A stretch of DNA of 64,000 nt from Lojkania enalia. Taxonomy: Eukaryota > Ascomycota > Dothideomycetes > Pleosporales. Below the pieces are notes generated by a model that saw only the letters and a list, made by a program, of their open reading frames with translations, was not told the origin of the DNA and searched no databases. The number at the start of each line of letters is the position of its first letter. Position 1 is the first letter of the stretch. Below, piece by piece: positions 11,137 to 22,868 of this stretch. Location: positions 5,526 to 69,525 of the forward strand of contig ML986762.1 of NCBI GenBank assembly GCA_010094045.1, in the 5' to 3' direction. The position numbers and the translations under genes were made by a program.

Positions 11137-11926
11137 ATATACCTTATAAGCGAGCGGCCTATATAAGTAAACAATCTACCCTATTAACTTTTTTAACCTT
11201 TTTATGCGTATAGCTTAACAACTAAGTAATATAATAGCAATTTACAACTTGCGCGATTATTCTATAAAAACTTCTATATCCTTCTAATATATATAAGAAT
11301 TATATCTAGTCTTACTACAGCGGCTATAGTATGCTTTATACTATCCGCTCGTACCTAATTACACCCTAAATTAGCGTATTATAGCTCGAGTTTCCTTTTT
11401 ATCATCTTTTTTAGCAATAATTATCCCTCCTTATACTTTTATTAGAGTCTCTTACGCTTAAATCCGCCTTTTTTTTCTACTATTTCTATTTTATTACTAC
11501 TTTATTTACTTCTTAAAAGCTAACAATTTTATTATATATTAACCTAATCTAATATATTACTATTATAGAGCCTTTCTTAAGCTAATTTAGCTTCTTAATA
11601 ATAGAAGCTAGTAAAGAGCTTATATTCCTTTAAATCTAATTATAAATTAATATTAATTAAACTTCTAGCTCGTATATATTATTTAGTATTTTTACTTCAT
11701 ATAAGGTATTATCTTATACTAGTAGTATTAGTATATAAAGCTTTATATTAAACTTTAAAAGTACTGCTTCTAAATTAAATAGAACTAGACTAGCTCCTTA
11801 AAAGTTTATATAGATATTATCCTTTATAATTAATATATTAAAAGTAGCTTTAAAAGCTAGAAAGAATTTAAATTTTATAATATAGTTAATATAATTATAT
11901 ATTAAGATTAAAATCTAATTTCTATA
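11137..11926 (-). mobile_element. Fot1/pogo-type transposon C, C-terminal part only
   Basis: It starts with a TIR (atataccttataagcg) after a TA at 11135-11136 that matches D's TIR and resembles that of F. Inside the TIR, two 17-bp units begin aagcgagcgg and aagtaaacaa. The minus strand then encodes the C-terminal portion of a Fot1/pogo transposase. At 11926 the relic stops at the TA where element D begins, and its N-terminal half and other TIR are not found on the far side of D. Confidence 0.6.
11230..11900 (-). pseudogene. C-terminal transposase fragment of C
   Basis: The minus-strand frame around 11880-11720 reads through a block typical of the end of Fot1/pogo transposases (F-F-L-A-F-K-A-T-F-N and G-A-S-L-V-L-F-N). 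It is followed towards lower coordinates by a basic, low-complexity tail. The DDE core is missing, so this is a fragment. Confidence 0.6.
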
Positions 11927-11928
11927 TA

Positions 11929-12908
11929 ATATACTTTATAAGTAAGCAGCCTATATAAGTAAGCGGTCCACCCTATTACTAAAATGCGACATCTAAGCTT
12001 TTAATAATAATATAATAATAAAATAATAAAAATATAGCCTAAAACGAGAATTAAGTAAACTTAGCTCTTTTAACTACTAAAAGAGGCTAAATAACTTGTA
12101 AAAGACGCGCTACTTTAATATTTAATATAATTTAAACAACTGTATATTAATAATATACTAGAATCCGCTTATAGTATAATTATAAGCCTAACTCGAAGAG
12201 ACTAATAAAACCTAAAGAGGAGGTTATTATTTAAAATATACTTGACCTAGATTTGCGAGAATTTACGCCTATTTTAGCTTCTATATAAGATATAGCTAAT
12301 AGCTTACTTACTAAATATAGTATAGGCTAGATTAGTATATATTAGCCTAAGAACTTTATTAGACGTACTCCTAAGTTCAAGACACGCCTAAATTAGCTTT
12401 ATAATTACTAGAAAGCTCTATATAAAAATCCTAAGATAATTAAAGGCTAGTTTAAGCTTATATAGTATATTAAAGAGAAGTATAATATTATAGATAAGAA
12501 TATATATAACTTCGACGAATCTAACTTTTAAATAGATATTATCTTATTATAACTAGTTCTTATAGGTATAAAGAGATATAATTAACTAAAGGTAATTTAA
12601 TTAGATAATTATAAATAGATTTTAGTAATTTAGAAGATTAATACTGCTAGCTAGATACTTCTACCCTTTATTATTATCGCTAGTTACTACTATCTCTCTA
12701 CCTAGTACGAAGGCGATGATATACCTAAGAACTGGGCTATCGTAGTTAATAAGAATAGCTAGATAATAAATAAACTTAGTATTAAGTAGTTAAAGTACTT
12801 TTATAGATATATAAAGAATTATATAGTAGACGTACGTTAACTATTAATCTTTAATAGCTATAACAGCTATAACTCGCTTAATTTCTAGAAACTCTGCGAG
12901 GAATAGGA
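11929..12908 (+). mobile_element. Fot1/pogo-type transposon D, N-terminal part only
   Basis: It begins with TIR atatactttataagta after a TA at 11927-11928, within C. It encodes the N-terminal two thirds of a plus-strand transposase and ends at about 12904-12912, where the sequence changes into element A2. The TIR is the same family as C's, in the same direction, but the two coding halves point in opposite directions. This looks like a nested pair trimmed by deletion. Confidence 0.6.
12200..12908 (+). pseudogene. N-terminal transposase fragment of D
   Basis: The plus-strand frame contains a helix-turn-helix/CENP-B-like region near 12210-12420 (hydrophobic Y-I-L-D-L-D-L-R). The first catalytic block, Y-N-F-D-E-S-N-F, lies near 12500-12530 with the Asp-Glu pair intact. 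A second block, L-L-I-F-N-S-Y, lies near 12840-12865 with Asp changed to Asn. It breaks off just after an E-E pair at 12900. The third catalytic Asp is absent. Confidence 0.65.
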
Positions 12909-13421
12909 TAATTCCTATTACTTTAAAGGCCTTTTAATAGTTCTCGTACGTAAATATATTAAAAAACGCGTTCTTAAAAGCTGGAAGAAAGCCTTCTTTA
13001 TTAATATAGTAGACGCGTCAGCACGCTAAGTTTTATATATACTATAAGTACTTTAGCTTTAATAGTAAGAAGTAAACTATATTAAAAAGCTGAAGTATAT
13101 ATAATAAATAAGAAGGTATATAAAGCGTTAGAATCTTTTATATAAGGTAGTAATCTTTAAATTCCTAGTTAAGGTAGCTTTTATAGCCGTCTAAAATAAG
13201 TAGCCTATACGATTCTACCTAACGCATCTTTATATACTTATTAAAGTACTTTAGCTACTTAAAATTAAGCGTATTATTTATTTAGCTATTCTTAGAGACT
13301 AAAATTTTCTAATTATATAGTATACCTGCTTTTTTATATTATATAAAGATATAGATACGTCCTTTATAGATAATAAATAGTAGGGTTACGTATATAGTAG
13401 TATAAATACTTTAAATAACTA
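12909..13421 (-). pseudogene. C-terminal transposase fragment of A2
   Basis: Homologous to A1 bases about 665-1180. It carries the minus-strand C-terminal half of the transposase, including the A-F-K-N-A-F-F-type block near 12960-13000. The N-terminal half continues at 15274 after N1, and the junction aaataacta/taacctac matches A1's uninterrupted ataactataatctac. Confidence 0.7.
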
Positions 13422-15273
13422 ACATACTGTATAAGCGAGCTAATTACCCAAGTAAGCTAATTATAATGCTAAGACTATACTAAAATCGCGACTACTTTTC
13501 GTAAAATATTATACTATATAGTATAGTAGCCTATTCTTCTATATCTATAGTATTATTTTTATACGTCCGCGAGTTATATCTAGTCTTGCTATACTACCTG
13601 CAGCGCTTTTAAGTCGGCTGGCCTTTATTAATACGCGCCTTCTTCCTATCCTTCTTTCTATTAGTACGAGTGCTAAACTCTTTTAGAGTAGTTAATCGAG
13701 CGCCTTCTTTAATTATTAGGTTGCCTTTCTTCTATATATACTTTCTTCTATGCGATCGACGTTATATAGCAGCTTTATTAGCTACTTAAAGCTTAGTAAC
13801 CTAAGCGCGTAATAGTATATTTTTATATATTATATATATAGTACCCTTTATAAACTATTTAAACGCTTCTACTATTAAAATAGGTAAGCTATCTAAGTAC
13901 TTTTAAACTTTTAATTAAACGTACGTAGATTAAGACCTAAATTTAATAGGATTACTTAGTATTTTTAACTTCTAAGAGGTATCTTTAATTATAAAAAGTG
14001 TTAGTATATATAGTTAAACTTTAAGCTTTAATAGTATTATATCTAAATTAAATAGAACTAGACTAGCACCTTAAAAGCTATCTAAGATATTACTCTTCGT
14101 AATTACTACGTTAAAAGCTACTTTAAAGTAGGATAAGAACTCGATTTTTATAATATAGTTAATTTAACCGTATATTAGCTGCTCGATTTAGCGCCCGTAT
14201 ACAGTCTTTAAAGGTGAGAAATAACCTATATCTAATAGCTGTAGTAGATATAACGAATATAGAGGTATATAGAGAGTAATAATATTCTTTTCCTTATAAA
14301 GCTACTTAAATTTAAGTAAGTCGTAGCTCTTATAGCTGTTAAGAATTAGCAATTAATACGTACTAATAGTATAATCCTTTATATACACGTTAAAGTACTT
14401 TAACTACTTAATACTAATATTATTTATCGTTCAGCTATTATTAGTAACCTATATAGCCTAGGTTAGTAGAATATTATCTTCTTTATACTATGTAGAGAGG
14501 TAGTAGGTGCCTATAAAGATAATAAAAGGTAGTATCGCCTATCCTATTGCGTTGATACCCTAGATAACTATAGTCTACTCGCAATTACCTGGCTAGAGCT
14601 ACTTTAGTTAATTCCGTCTCTTAGAACTAGTAACTACTACTTCTATCGATATTACGCCTATTATAAAGCCTAATTTATTAAAGTTGTATATATCTTTGTT
14701 AATAATACCGTACTTAGCCTTTATATTCTATATAAGATAGAACCAGCGTTTTATAACCTTAGAATCCTCGCATTTAGCTCTTAAATAGTTATACTTTCGA
14801 TTAAATTTAACCTTAAGCTTAGGTGTATATTTAATAAAGTTCTCTACTTAGTTCTTTCTAACCTAGCTAGTAGAGCGCGCAGCTAGTAGTAAATTAGCTA
14901 TATCTTAAATAGTAGTAAGCTATAGTAGAAATCCTTTTATATCTAGATCTAGTATATACTAAATAATTACCTACTCCTTAGTCTTACTAAACTTTATTAA
15001 ATTAGGCTAGCAATCGCGTTATAGAACTATTCCTCGCTTTTATATACTAAGTATACTTTAGGAGATATTATAGATTAATGTAACGTAACGTATAGTTAGT
15101 ATTATATCTTATTAAAAAGCTTAGAATATAAGCTATATTCTAGCTTCTTTCTAAATTAATTCTACAGTTATTAGTTGTAGTATAATACTATAAAGTATAA
15201 TTATCGCGATTTTAGTAGAGTTTTAGTATTATAATTAACTTGCTTAGATAATCAGCTCGTTTGTATAGTATAT
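13422..15273 (-). mobile_element. Fot1/pogo-type transposon N1 (complete, 1852 bp)
   Basis: Bounded by TIRs of about 70 bp: left acatactgtataagcgagc, and right, reversed, atatactatacaaacgagc, agreeing through to aaaatcgcga. It is flanked by TA at 13420-13421 and 15274-15275, with A2 continuing on both sides. Two 17-bp units lie inside each TIR. It is the same family as N2 but inverted. It inserted into A2 and is therefore younger than A2. Confidence 0.9.
13540..15180 (-). pseudogene. Transposase relic of N1 with C-terminal CCHC-like motif
   Basis: The minus-strand frame carries an N-terminal DNA-binding half (about 15050-14780), DDE blocks (about 14720-14350) and a long basic tail. The tail ends near 13556-13600 in a motif equivalent to C-x2-C-x3-G-H-x4-C, where several Cys/His/Gly codons carry C-to-T or G-to-A changes. 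The RIP load is lower than in A2. Stops still interrupt it. Part of the N-terminal half is duplicated beyond the assembly gap. Confidence 0.75.
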
Positions 15274-15873
15274 TATAACCTACTTATAATCGTCTAACTA
15301 TATAAGAATAGGCCTTATATAATATTCTAAACCTATAATAACTTTTATAGTATTAGTAATATCCATTTAAAAGCCTATTTTATTAAAGTTATAGATATTA
15401 TTATTATATATACTATATTTCGCAATTATATCCTATATAAATTTAAACTATATATTAATAACCTCTAGATTCTCTTATTTTATTCTTTTATAATCCTTTA
15501 CTTAATTAAAGGCTATTTTAAGCTTATTTATACGCGCTATAAATTATTTAGACTAATTCTTTTCTATAAATATTTTACTATATACGCCTAATAGTTTATC
15601 TACTATATCTACTACCTTATATAGCCGGGGTGTAAATCCTTATAAATTAAGGTTAAGAATATATTATATAATTATTTATTCTTTAGTTACTATAAGCTTC
15701 TAGTAATTTAGTTATATATAAGAGTAAAACGCAATTCTATAAAGTTAAGTAGAAAGTTGTTAATATTATATATTAAAAGCTATAGTAGTATATTATACGC
15801 TCTTAAATTGGCCTAATTTATACTCCTATAAGATAAGCTTAATTCTACCTTCTTATTAAATTAATAGAAGGTT
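15274..15873 (-). pseudogene. N-terminal transposase fragment of A2, up to the gap
   Basis: Homologous to A1 bases 1181-1745 on the minus strand. It carries the first catalytic block region near 15360-15400 and the DNA-binding half to about 15830. It ends at the N run in attaatagaaggtt, the same bases that end the duplicate at 17070. Confidence 0.7.
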
Positions 15874-15883
15874 NNNNNNNNNN
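15874..15883. other. Assembly gap (10 N)
   Basis: Ten N. The 1187 bp before it (14687-15873) recur after it (15884-17070), so adjacent contigs probably overlap and were not merged. Confidence 0.95.
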
Positions 15884-17070
15884 TATATATCTTTGTTAAT
15901 AATACCGTACTTAGCCTTTATATTCTATATAAGATAGAACCAGCGTTTTATAACCTTAGAATCCTCGCATTTAGCTCTTAAATAGTTATACTTTCGATTA
16001 AATTTAACCTTAAGCTTAGGTGTATATTTAATAAAGTTCTCTACTTAGTTCTTTCTAACCTAGCTAGTAGAGCGCGCAGCTAGTAGTAAATTAGCTATAT
16101 CTTAAATAGTAGTAAGCTATAGTAGAAATCCTTTTATATCTAGATCTAGTATATACTAAATAATTACCTACTCCTTAGTCTTACTAAACTTTATTAAATT
16201 AGGCTAGCAATCGCGTTATAGAACTATTCCTCGCTTTTATATACTAAGTATACTTTAGGAGATATTATAGATTAATGTAACGTAACGTATAGTTAGTATT
16301 ATATCTTATTAAAAAGCTTAGAATATAAGCTATATTCTAGCTTCTTTCTAAATTAATTCTACAGTTATTAGTTATAGTATAATACTATAAAGTATAATTA
16401 TCGCGATTTTAGTAGAGTTTTAGTATTATAATTAACTTGCTTAGATAATCAGCTCGTTTGTATAGTATATTATAACCTACTTATAATCGTCTAACTATAT
16501 AAGAATAGGCCTTATATAATATTCTAAACCTATAATAACTTTTATAGTATTAGTAATATCCATTTAAAAGCCTATTTTATTAAAGTTATAGATATTATTA
16601 TTATATATACTATATTTCGCAATTATATCCTATATAAATTTAAACTATATATTAATAACCTCTAGATTCTCTTATTTTATTCTTTTATAATCCTTTACTT
16701 AATTAAAGGCTATTTTAAGCTTATTTATACGCGCTATAAATTATTTAGACTAATTCTTTTCTATAAATATTTTACTATATACGCCTAATAGTTTATCTAC
16801 TATATCTACTACCTTATATAGCCGGGGTGTAAATCCTTATAAATTAAGGTTAAGAATATATTATATAATTATTTATTCTTTAGTTACTATAAGCTTCTAG
16901 TAATTTAGTTATATATAAGAGTAAAACGCAATTCTATAAAGTTAAGTAGAAAGTTGTTAATATTATATATTAAAAGCTATAGTAGTATATTATACGCTCT
17001 TAAATTGGCCTAATTTATACTCCTATAAGATAAGCTTAATTCTACCTTCTTATTAAATTAATAGAAGGTT
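15884..17070. repeat. Gap-flanking duplicate of 14687-15873
   Basis: The offset is 1197 throughout and the identity is essentially complete. The one difference I saw is G at 15177 against A at 16374. It contains the end of N1 (to 16470) and the N-terminal part of A2 a second time. A genuine tandem duplication placed exactly at a 10-N gap is unlikely. Treat it as redundant. Confidence 0.9.
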
Positions 17071-17167
17071 ATATTATAGATTTATTATAGTTCGTATATA
17101 GTATTTATAATACTAAGAAAAAGTAGCCGCTTTAATAGTTTAGCCGCTTTGATAGTAGAATATATTA

Positions 17168-17581
17168 TTAACTAATACTAATATATTATAGTATAGTAAT
17201 CAGCTCTTAAAATTAAATAGGTACGCTAGTATATAGTAGGTAGTATAAATATAGCGTTAAGAAGGGTTAATTAGAAATTTAGCTAGTTTTAAATATATTT
17301 TAGTAATATTAGAACGTATAGCTCTTATAATATAGCTAATTAAACTAACTAGCTAAGTATATTAATAGATATTTACTTTATTCCTTAGTTAATTAGATAG
17401 AAGAAGTTCTTTAATTAGAAGTAGTATTGATAAAAGTTGCTTAACTAGCTTTAGTAAGGTATATTTTAGAGCTAGTTTATTAAGATATATTTCTTAAAAT
17501 AGCTATATAAATCTATTTATATAATCTCTTAATATTTAAATTTTATAGAAGGTATTTAAGTTTCTAAATAATCTAATCTTA
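17168..17581. other. Unassigned AT-rich spacer between A2 and N2
   Basis: No recognisable frame, TIR or LTR. The sequence is strongly CA/TG-poor, like an old degraded insertion. Confidence 0.5.
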
Positions 17582-17583
17582 TA

Positions 17584-19455
17584 ACGTATAGTATAAGTAA
17601 GCTAATTACTTAAGCGAGCTGATTATAAAACTAAGATTCTACTAAAATCGCGATAATTATACTTTATAGTATTATATTATAGCTAACAACTGCAGAATTA
17701 ATTTAGAAAGAAGCTAGAATACAGCTTACACTTTAAGCTCTTTAATAAGACGTCATACTAACTATACATCGTATTATATTAATCTATAATATCTTCTAAA
17801 GTATACTTAGTATACGAAGGCGAGGAACAGCTTTATAACACGATTGCCGGCCTAATTTAATAAAGCCTAGTAAGACTAAGGAGTAGATAATTATTTAGTA
17901 TATACTAGATCTAGATATAAGAGGATTTCCGCTGCGGCTTACTACTATTTAAGATATAGCTAATTTACTACTAGCTGCGCGCTCTACTAGCTAGGTTAGA
18001 AAGAATTGGATAGAGAACTTTATTAAACGTACGCTTAAGCTTAAGGTTAAATTCAATTAAAAGTACAACTATTTAAGAGCTAAATACGAGGATCCTAAAA
18101 TTATAGGAGGCTGGTTCTACCTTATATAGAATATAAAGGCTAAATATAGTATTATCGACGAAGATATATATAACTTTAATAAATTAGGCTTTATAATAGG
18201 CGTAATATCGATAGAAGTAGTAGTTACTAGCTCTAAGAGATAGAATTAACTAAAGTAGCTCCAGCTAGGTAATTACGAGTAGACTATAGTTATCTAAAGT
18301 ATTAACGTGATAGGATAGGTAATACTACCTTTTATCATCTTTATAGGCACCTACCACCTCTCTATATAGCATAAAGAAGACGATATTCTACTAACCTAGG
18401 CTATATAGGTTACTGATAACGGCTGGACAACAAATAATATTAGTATTAAGTAGTTAAAGTACTTTAACACGTATATAAAGGATTGTACTATTAGTACGTA
18501 TTAATTGCTGATTCTTAATAGCTATAAGAGCTACGACTCGCTTAAATTCAGGCAGCTCTATAAGGAAAAGAATATTATTACTCTCTATATACCTCCATAT
18601 TTATTACACCTACTATAGCTACTAGATATAGGTTATTTCTCGCCTTTAAAGACTGTATACGGGTGCTAAGTTAAGCAGCTAATACGCGGTTATATTAATC
18701 ACATTATAAAAATCGAGTTCTTACTCTACTTTAAAGCAGCTTTTAACGCAGCAATTATAAAGAGTAATATCCTAAGTAGCTTTTAAGGCGCTAGCCTAGT
18801 TCTATTCGACCTAGATATAGTACTATCAAAGCTTAAAATTTAACTATATATACTAATACCTTCTATAGTTAAAGATACCCCTTAGAAATTAAAAATATTA
18901 AGTAATTCTATTAAATTTAGGTTTTAATCTACGTACGTTTAATTAAGAGTTTAAAAGCACCTAAATAGTTTACCTATTTTAATAGTAGAAGCGTTTAAAT
19001 AGTTTATAAAAGGTGCTGCGTATATAATATATAAAAATATACTATTATACGCTTAGGTCGCTAAGCTTTAAATAGCTAATAAGGCTACTATATAACGTCG
19101 ATCGTATAAAAGAAAGCGTGTATAGAAGGAAGGCAACCTAACGATTAAAGAAGGCGCTTAATTAACTACTCTAAAAGAGTTTAGTACTTATACTAATAAG
19201 AAGAAGGGTAGGAAGAAGGCGCGTGTTAATAGAGACCAGCCGACTTAAAGGCGCTATAGATAGTACAGTAAGACTAGGCATAACTCGCGGACGTGTAAAA
19301 ATAATACTATAGATATAGAAGAATAGGCTACTATACTATATAGTACGATAGAATATAAGAAAGTATAATATTTTACGAAAAGTAGTTACGATTTTAGTGT
19401 GGTTTTAACATTATAATCAGCTTGCTTAGGTAATCAGCTCGCCTGTACTATATAT
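17584..19455 (+). mobile_element. Fot1/pogo-type transposon N2 (complete, 1872 bp)
   Basis: The left end acgtatagtataagtaagc pairs with the reversed right end atatatagtacaggcgagc and the match extends about 70 bp to aaaatcg. TA flanks both ends (17582-17583, 19456-19457). Direct units of 17 bp lie at 17595-17611 and 17612-17628. It is the same family as N1 in the opposite orientation and is the best-preserved DDE element in the window. Confidence 0.92.
17840..19330 (+). pseudogene. Transposase relic of N2 (DDE_1, C-terminal zinc knuckle)
   Basis: The plus-strand frame is the clearest transposase here. A CENP-B-like DNA-binding region lies at about 17870-18080. DDE block 1, Y-N-F-N-K-L-G-F, is at 18168-18191 (Asp to Asn, Glu to Lys). 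Block 2, L-I-L-N-S-Y, is at about 18506-18523 (Asp to Asn). Block 3, L-L-D-I-G-Y-F, is near 18616-18640 (Asp kept). A basic tail and a C-terminal Q-C-S-K-T-R-H-N-S-R-T-C motif lie at about 19265-19300, a CCHC knuckle with one Cys and one Gly altered. About 500 residues is normal for the family. Relatively few stops remain, but two of three catalytic acids are lost. Confidence 0.85.
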
Positions 19456-19457
19456 TA

Positions 19458-19982
19458 GTATTAAAATAGCTTCTTTTTAAATTCGTTAAGTATAACTATA
19501 TAAACTAGCTTAGCTAGTAGAATAATATTATTAATATAGAAGAAGATTAGAAGTAGATTAGTAAATAGAATATATAATATCTTACCTAGGTTAAGATTAG
19601 GTTTAGAGTTTTTAGTACTAGGATTAAGGTTAAAGTAGAGTTTTTAGTACTAGAATATAAGTTAGATAGAGGTTCTTAGTATTAAAGTTAAGATTAGAGT
19701 AGAGTTCTTAGTACTAGGGTATAAGATTAAGGTAGAAATACTCTATAAAGTTCCTCTATAATTATAGAAAGTAATTATATATTAAATATTTATTATAGTA
19801 AATTATTATAGTAGAAAACTAGTTTTATTTAAAGTAGCCTTTTCTAAGTCTAAGACTACTTAAAGATTATAACTCTAATCTAATAGAAGACTAAACTTCT
19901 TATAGTATTACTTTACTAAATATATATCTTTATTTAAGATAGAAATCCGCTCTATATAAATTACGTTTATATTATAATCTAG
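19458..19982. other. Spacer with degenerate tandem repeat
   Basis: No gene is recognised. Bases about 19603-19735 hold four imperfect copies, roughly 30-40 bp each, of a unit containing gagtt(t/c)ttagtactag followed by an a/g-rich stretch. The rest is unassigned AT-rich sequence. Confidence 0.55.
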
Positions 19983-19984
19983 TA

Positions 19985-21833
19985 ACGTATTTTATAAGCG
20001 AGTTGCCTACCTAAGTAAGTTGTCTACTTTATTAGCTATCTCTATATTTAGAGGTATATATTATATTAACGCTTATAAGTATTACTATAATAATTTAATA
20101 GGAGATAGATATATTATTTATCTACTACTATACAAGTTCTAATATTATATCTAAGCTTACTATAGTAGCTATAGTACTTCTAGTATAATATATCTACTTT
20201 TCTATACTTCCTATCTACGTGTACTTTATTCTTTAACTACTTATCTACCTCCTTTTAAGTAGCTATCGCAGCAGCTTTAGCCTTAGTAAGACTATCTTAC
20301 TTCTATAGAACCTTTTTTAATCGCTTTTTATACTGTAATAGAGCCTTATTTACTTCTTAAAGCTAATTAACCTAACGCTAAAATAGTATATATAAATAAG
20401 CTATCTTTATAGTATCTTTAGTAAGTAAATTAAGAGAATTATTAATTATAGTAGATAAGCTATTCTAATATTTAATAATACGGTTTTAAATTAGTATTAT
20501 TTAAGACTCTAGTTCGATGGCGTTAGTATTTTTAACTCCTAGAGATAACTAGCTACTAGTAGTAGTAATAGAGTACGAAGCTAAATATTAAGCTTTAATA
20601 GTACTATATTAGAATTATATAGTATTAGACTAGTACTTTAAAAGCTTGCGTATATATTAGCCTTAGTAATAGAGCGCTAATACACTATATAAAAGGTTGG
20701 TAGAAAGTTAAGTTTTATAATATAGTAGATACCAGCTTATATAAGCTTATTAATCTTACGCCTATATACTTTCTTTAATAGCGAGAAGCAGCCTATATCT
20801 AGAGGCTGTAATAGATGTAATAAATATACTAGTATATATAATTGAATAATATTCTTCTCTTTATAGAGTAGTTAAAATTTAATAGACTTATAGCTTTTAT
20901 AGCTATTAATAACTAGTAGACGATAACGTTTATAATATACTATCTTATATACTAATTAAAACGTTTTAGCTATTTAATCGCAAGCTTATTATTGATCTAT
21001 CTACTATTACTTAGCGCGATTACTCCTTTAAGTAGTATATTATCGCCCTAATACTATATAGAGAGGTGCTACTTACTAGTAAGGATAATAAATAGTAGGA
21101 TATTATTACTATAAGCGCTAATAACCTAAATAACTATTATCTACTCGCGATTATCTAACTGTAGTAATTTTAGTCGACTAGCTAATAGCTTAGTACTAGT
21201 AACTATCTTACTAGTAGATATAATATCTATCTAGAAGCCTATCTTATTAAAATTATAGATATTATTATTAGTAATACTATACTTTACTTTAGTATTATAT
21301 ACTAGATTAAACTAGCTACTAATAACTTTAGAATCCTTATAGAGAGCTCTTTAATAGTTGTATTTTTAATAGAAGTATATTTTAAGTTTAGGAATACGAT
21401 TAATAAAGTTTATTAGCTAGTTTTTACCGACCTAGTCTATAGAGTAAGCTCTAAGTAAATAGTTAGCTATATTTCGTATACTATCGATTATAGGAGGATA
21501 TCTACGAGATAATAGGTCTAGTATATACTATATTATAGTTAATTCTTCTAGCTTTATAAGCTTTTTTAAATTAGGCTTATAATTATATTATAAAGGTTTA
21601 CTAGTACGTCGGTTTTTAAGCGTCGTTTAGAGGATACTATAGGTAGTTACAGCACTTCGTACGCTCTAAATTTAATCTTAATTAATAGCTAAAATAGCTA
21701 GTAATACCTAACCTTTTTAATAGATTAATTAAGGTTAAAGTAGTTACTATATTATATTATAAGTAGATAGGGTATAACTTCTTAGTAAAAGTAAGCAACT
21801 TACTTAGGTAGACAACTCGCTTATAAAATATAT
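19985..21833 (-). mobile_element. Fot1/pogo-type transposon F (complete, 1849 bp)
   Basis: The left TIR acgtattttataagcg pairs with the reversed right end atatattttataagcg and the match continues through gagttgcctacctaagtaagttg. It is flanked by TA (19983-19984, 21834-21835). Two 17-bp units (aagcgagttgcctacct and aagtaagttgtctacct types) lie in each TIR. It is the same family and orientation as G. Confidence 0.9.
20150..21700 (-). pseudogene. Transposase relic of F
   Basis: The minus-strand frame follows the Fot1/pogo order: DNA-binding half about 21600-21350, first catalytic block near 21230-21260, second near 20900-20930, and C-terminal block near 20640-20720. A basic tail extends towards 20250, where a Lys/Glu-rich segment is seen. 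TAG/TAA codons are frequent and no start codon remains. It matches G over its full length, so each can be used to interpret the other. Confidence 0.75.
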
Positions 21834-22142
21834 TATAGTTAATATTATATAGTATAAATTATATAAAAAATATATACATTTAAAGAACCTAATAAGAAAA
21901 GTCTTAATAGACTTTTAGAGAGTTTTAATTATACTCTATTACTAACGTATTTTACTACTATAAGTATTCTTCTAAACTATAGTAGTAATTTTATAGATTA
22001 GCCGCGAAAAGGAAAGCTTTTAAAAGAAGAGTTTAGTACTCTTCTAATATTATTTAATCTATCGAAATATAATAGCTATATCCTATTAGTATATAACTAT
22101 AATAAAAACCTATAATAACTTACTCCTAGAGTAATAGTAATA

Positions 22143-22202
22143 CTTTACTAGTATAAGCTTTACTAGTATATGCTTTACTAGTACAGGCTTTACTAGTATA
22201 GG
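22143..22202. repeat. 15-bp tandem repeat, four copies
   Basis: Units ctttactagtataag, ctttactagtatatg, ctttactagtacagg and ctttactagtatagg follow each other without spacers. The period is a multiple of three. On the minus strand one frame reads P-V-L-V-K-like pentapeptides without stops. Variation is confined to the last four bases. Confidence 0.85.
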
Positions 22203-22766
22203 TACCTTATAAGCTAATTTAGCAGCAAGCTATTTTTAGAGAAACTTACTACCTATTAGAATAATTTTAGATTATACTATTCTTTAAGTACGACTTATTA
22301 TATATTAATAGTAGTAGAGTAGAGTAGTTAATATTAATAATTAAAGTTAATAGTATAAAGCTAAGTTAAGATTTATTAATAGATACCTAAAATATAAATA
22401 TAGATACTAAAATATATATATACTAAAAGCTAGTACTAAATTAAGATTATAAAGTAAAGATAATAAAATATTTAGGCGTATATTATAAGAATACTATAAT
22501 AAAAAACTATAATAACTTACTATCTTATAAAACTAGTAGTATACTTTTCAGTAATAGTTTTTTATACTAAACTAACTAGTATTTTATATTTATTTAGATA
22601 AGTATAAATTTTATTATTACTTCTATCTAATTTATACTAGTAGGTAGTATATATACTTATCGCGTTAAGCCTAATACTCCAGTACAATTCTTCTTCCTAT
22701 TATACTCTTATTAATACAACTCTAAATCTTCGATTTATTATATACTTTTATTATAGTTCCTATAAA

Positions 22767-22868
22767 ATGTCGACTATTAAAGTAGAGCCTATTAATAACA
22801 ATTTTCTCAATAGTCTAGATAGCTTACTACTACTAAAACTACTAAAGCTAATAGTTAGCTTTAACTAA
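22767..22868 (+). pseudogene. Short ATG-started frame, 33 codons, unknown
   Basis: One of the few surviving ATG codons in the window. It begins M-S-T-I-K-V-E-P-I-N-N-N-F and ends at TAA 22866-22868. Beyond that stop the same frame continues with only scattered stops to about 22960, so it may be the 5' end of a longer RIP-damaged gene. No family is recognised, and it could be chance. Confidence 0.3.

Larger units (their letters stand above)
12909..17165 (-). mobile_element. Fot1/pogo-type transposon A2 with N1 inserted
   Basis: A second copy of A1, on the minus strand, broken by N1 (13422-15273) and containing the assembly gap. It ends gaatatat before TA (17166-17167). The TIR pair of 17-bp units (gccgctttaatagttta type) is present at about 17126-17159. 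Its left end abuts D without a TIR. Because of the gap-flanking duplicate, the true element is about 1.2 kb shorter than drawn. Confidence 0.7.

Noticed and set aside
15884..17070. A biological tandem duplication of N1/A2 sequence
   Set aside because: Boundaries coincide exactly with a 10-N gap, and the identity is far higher than between real copies of these elements. An assembly artefact is the simpler reading.
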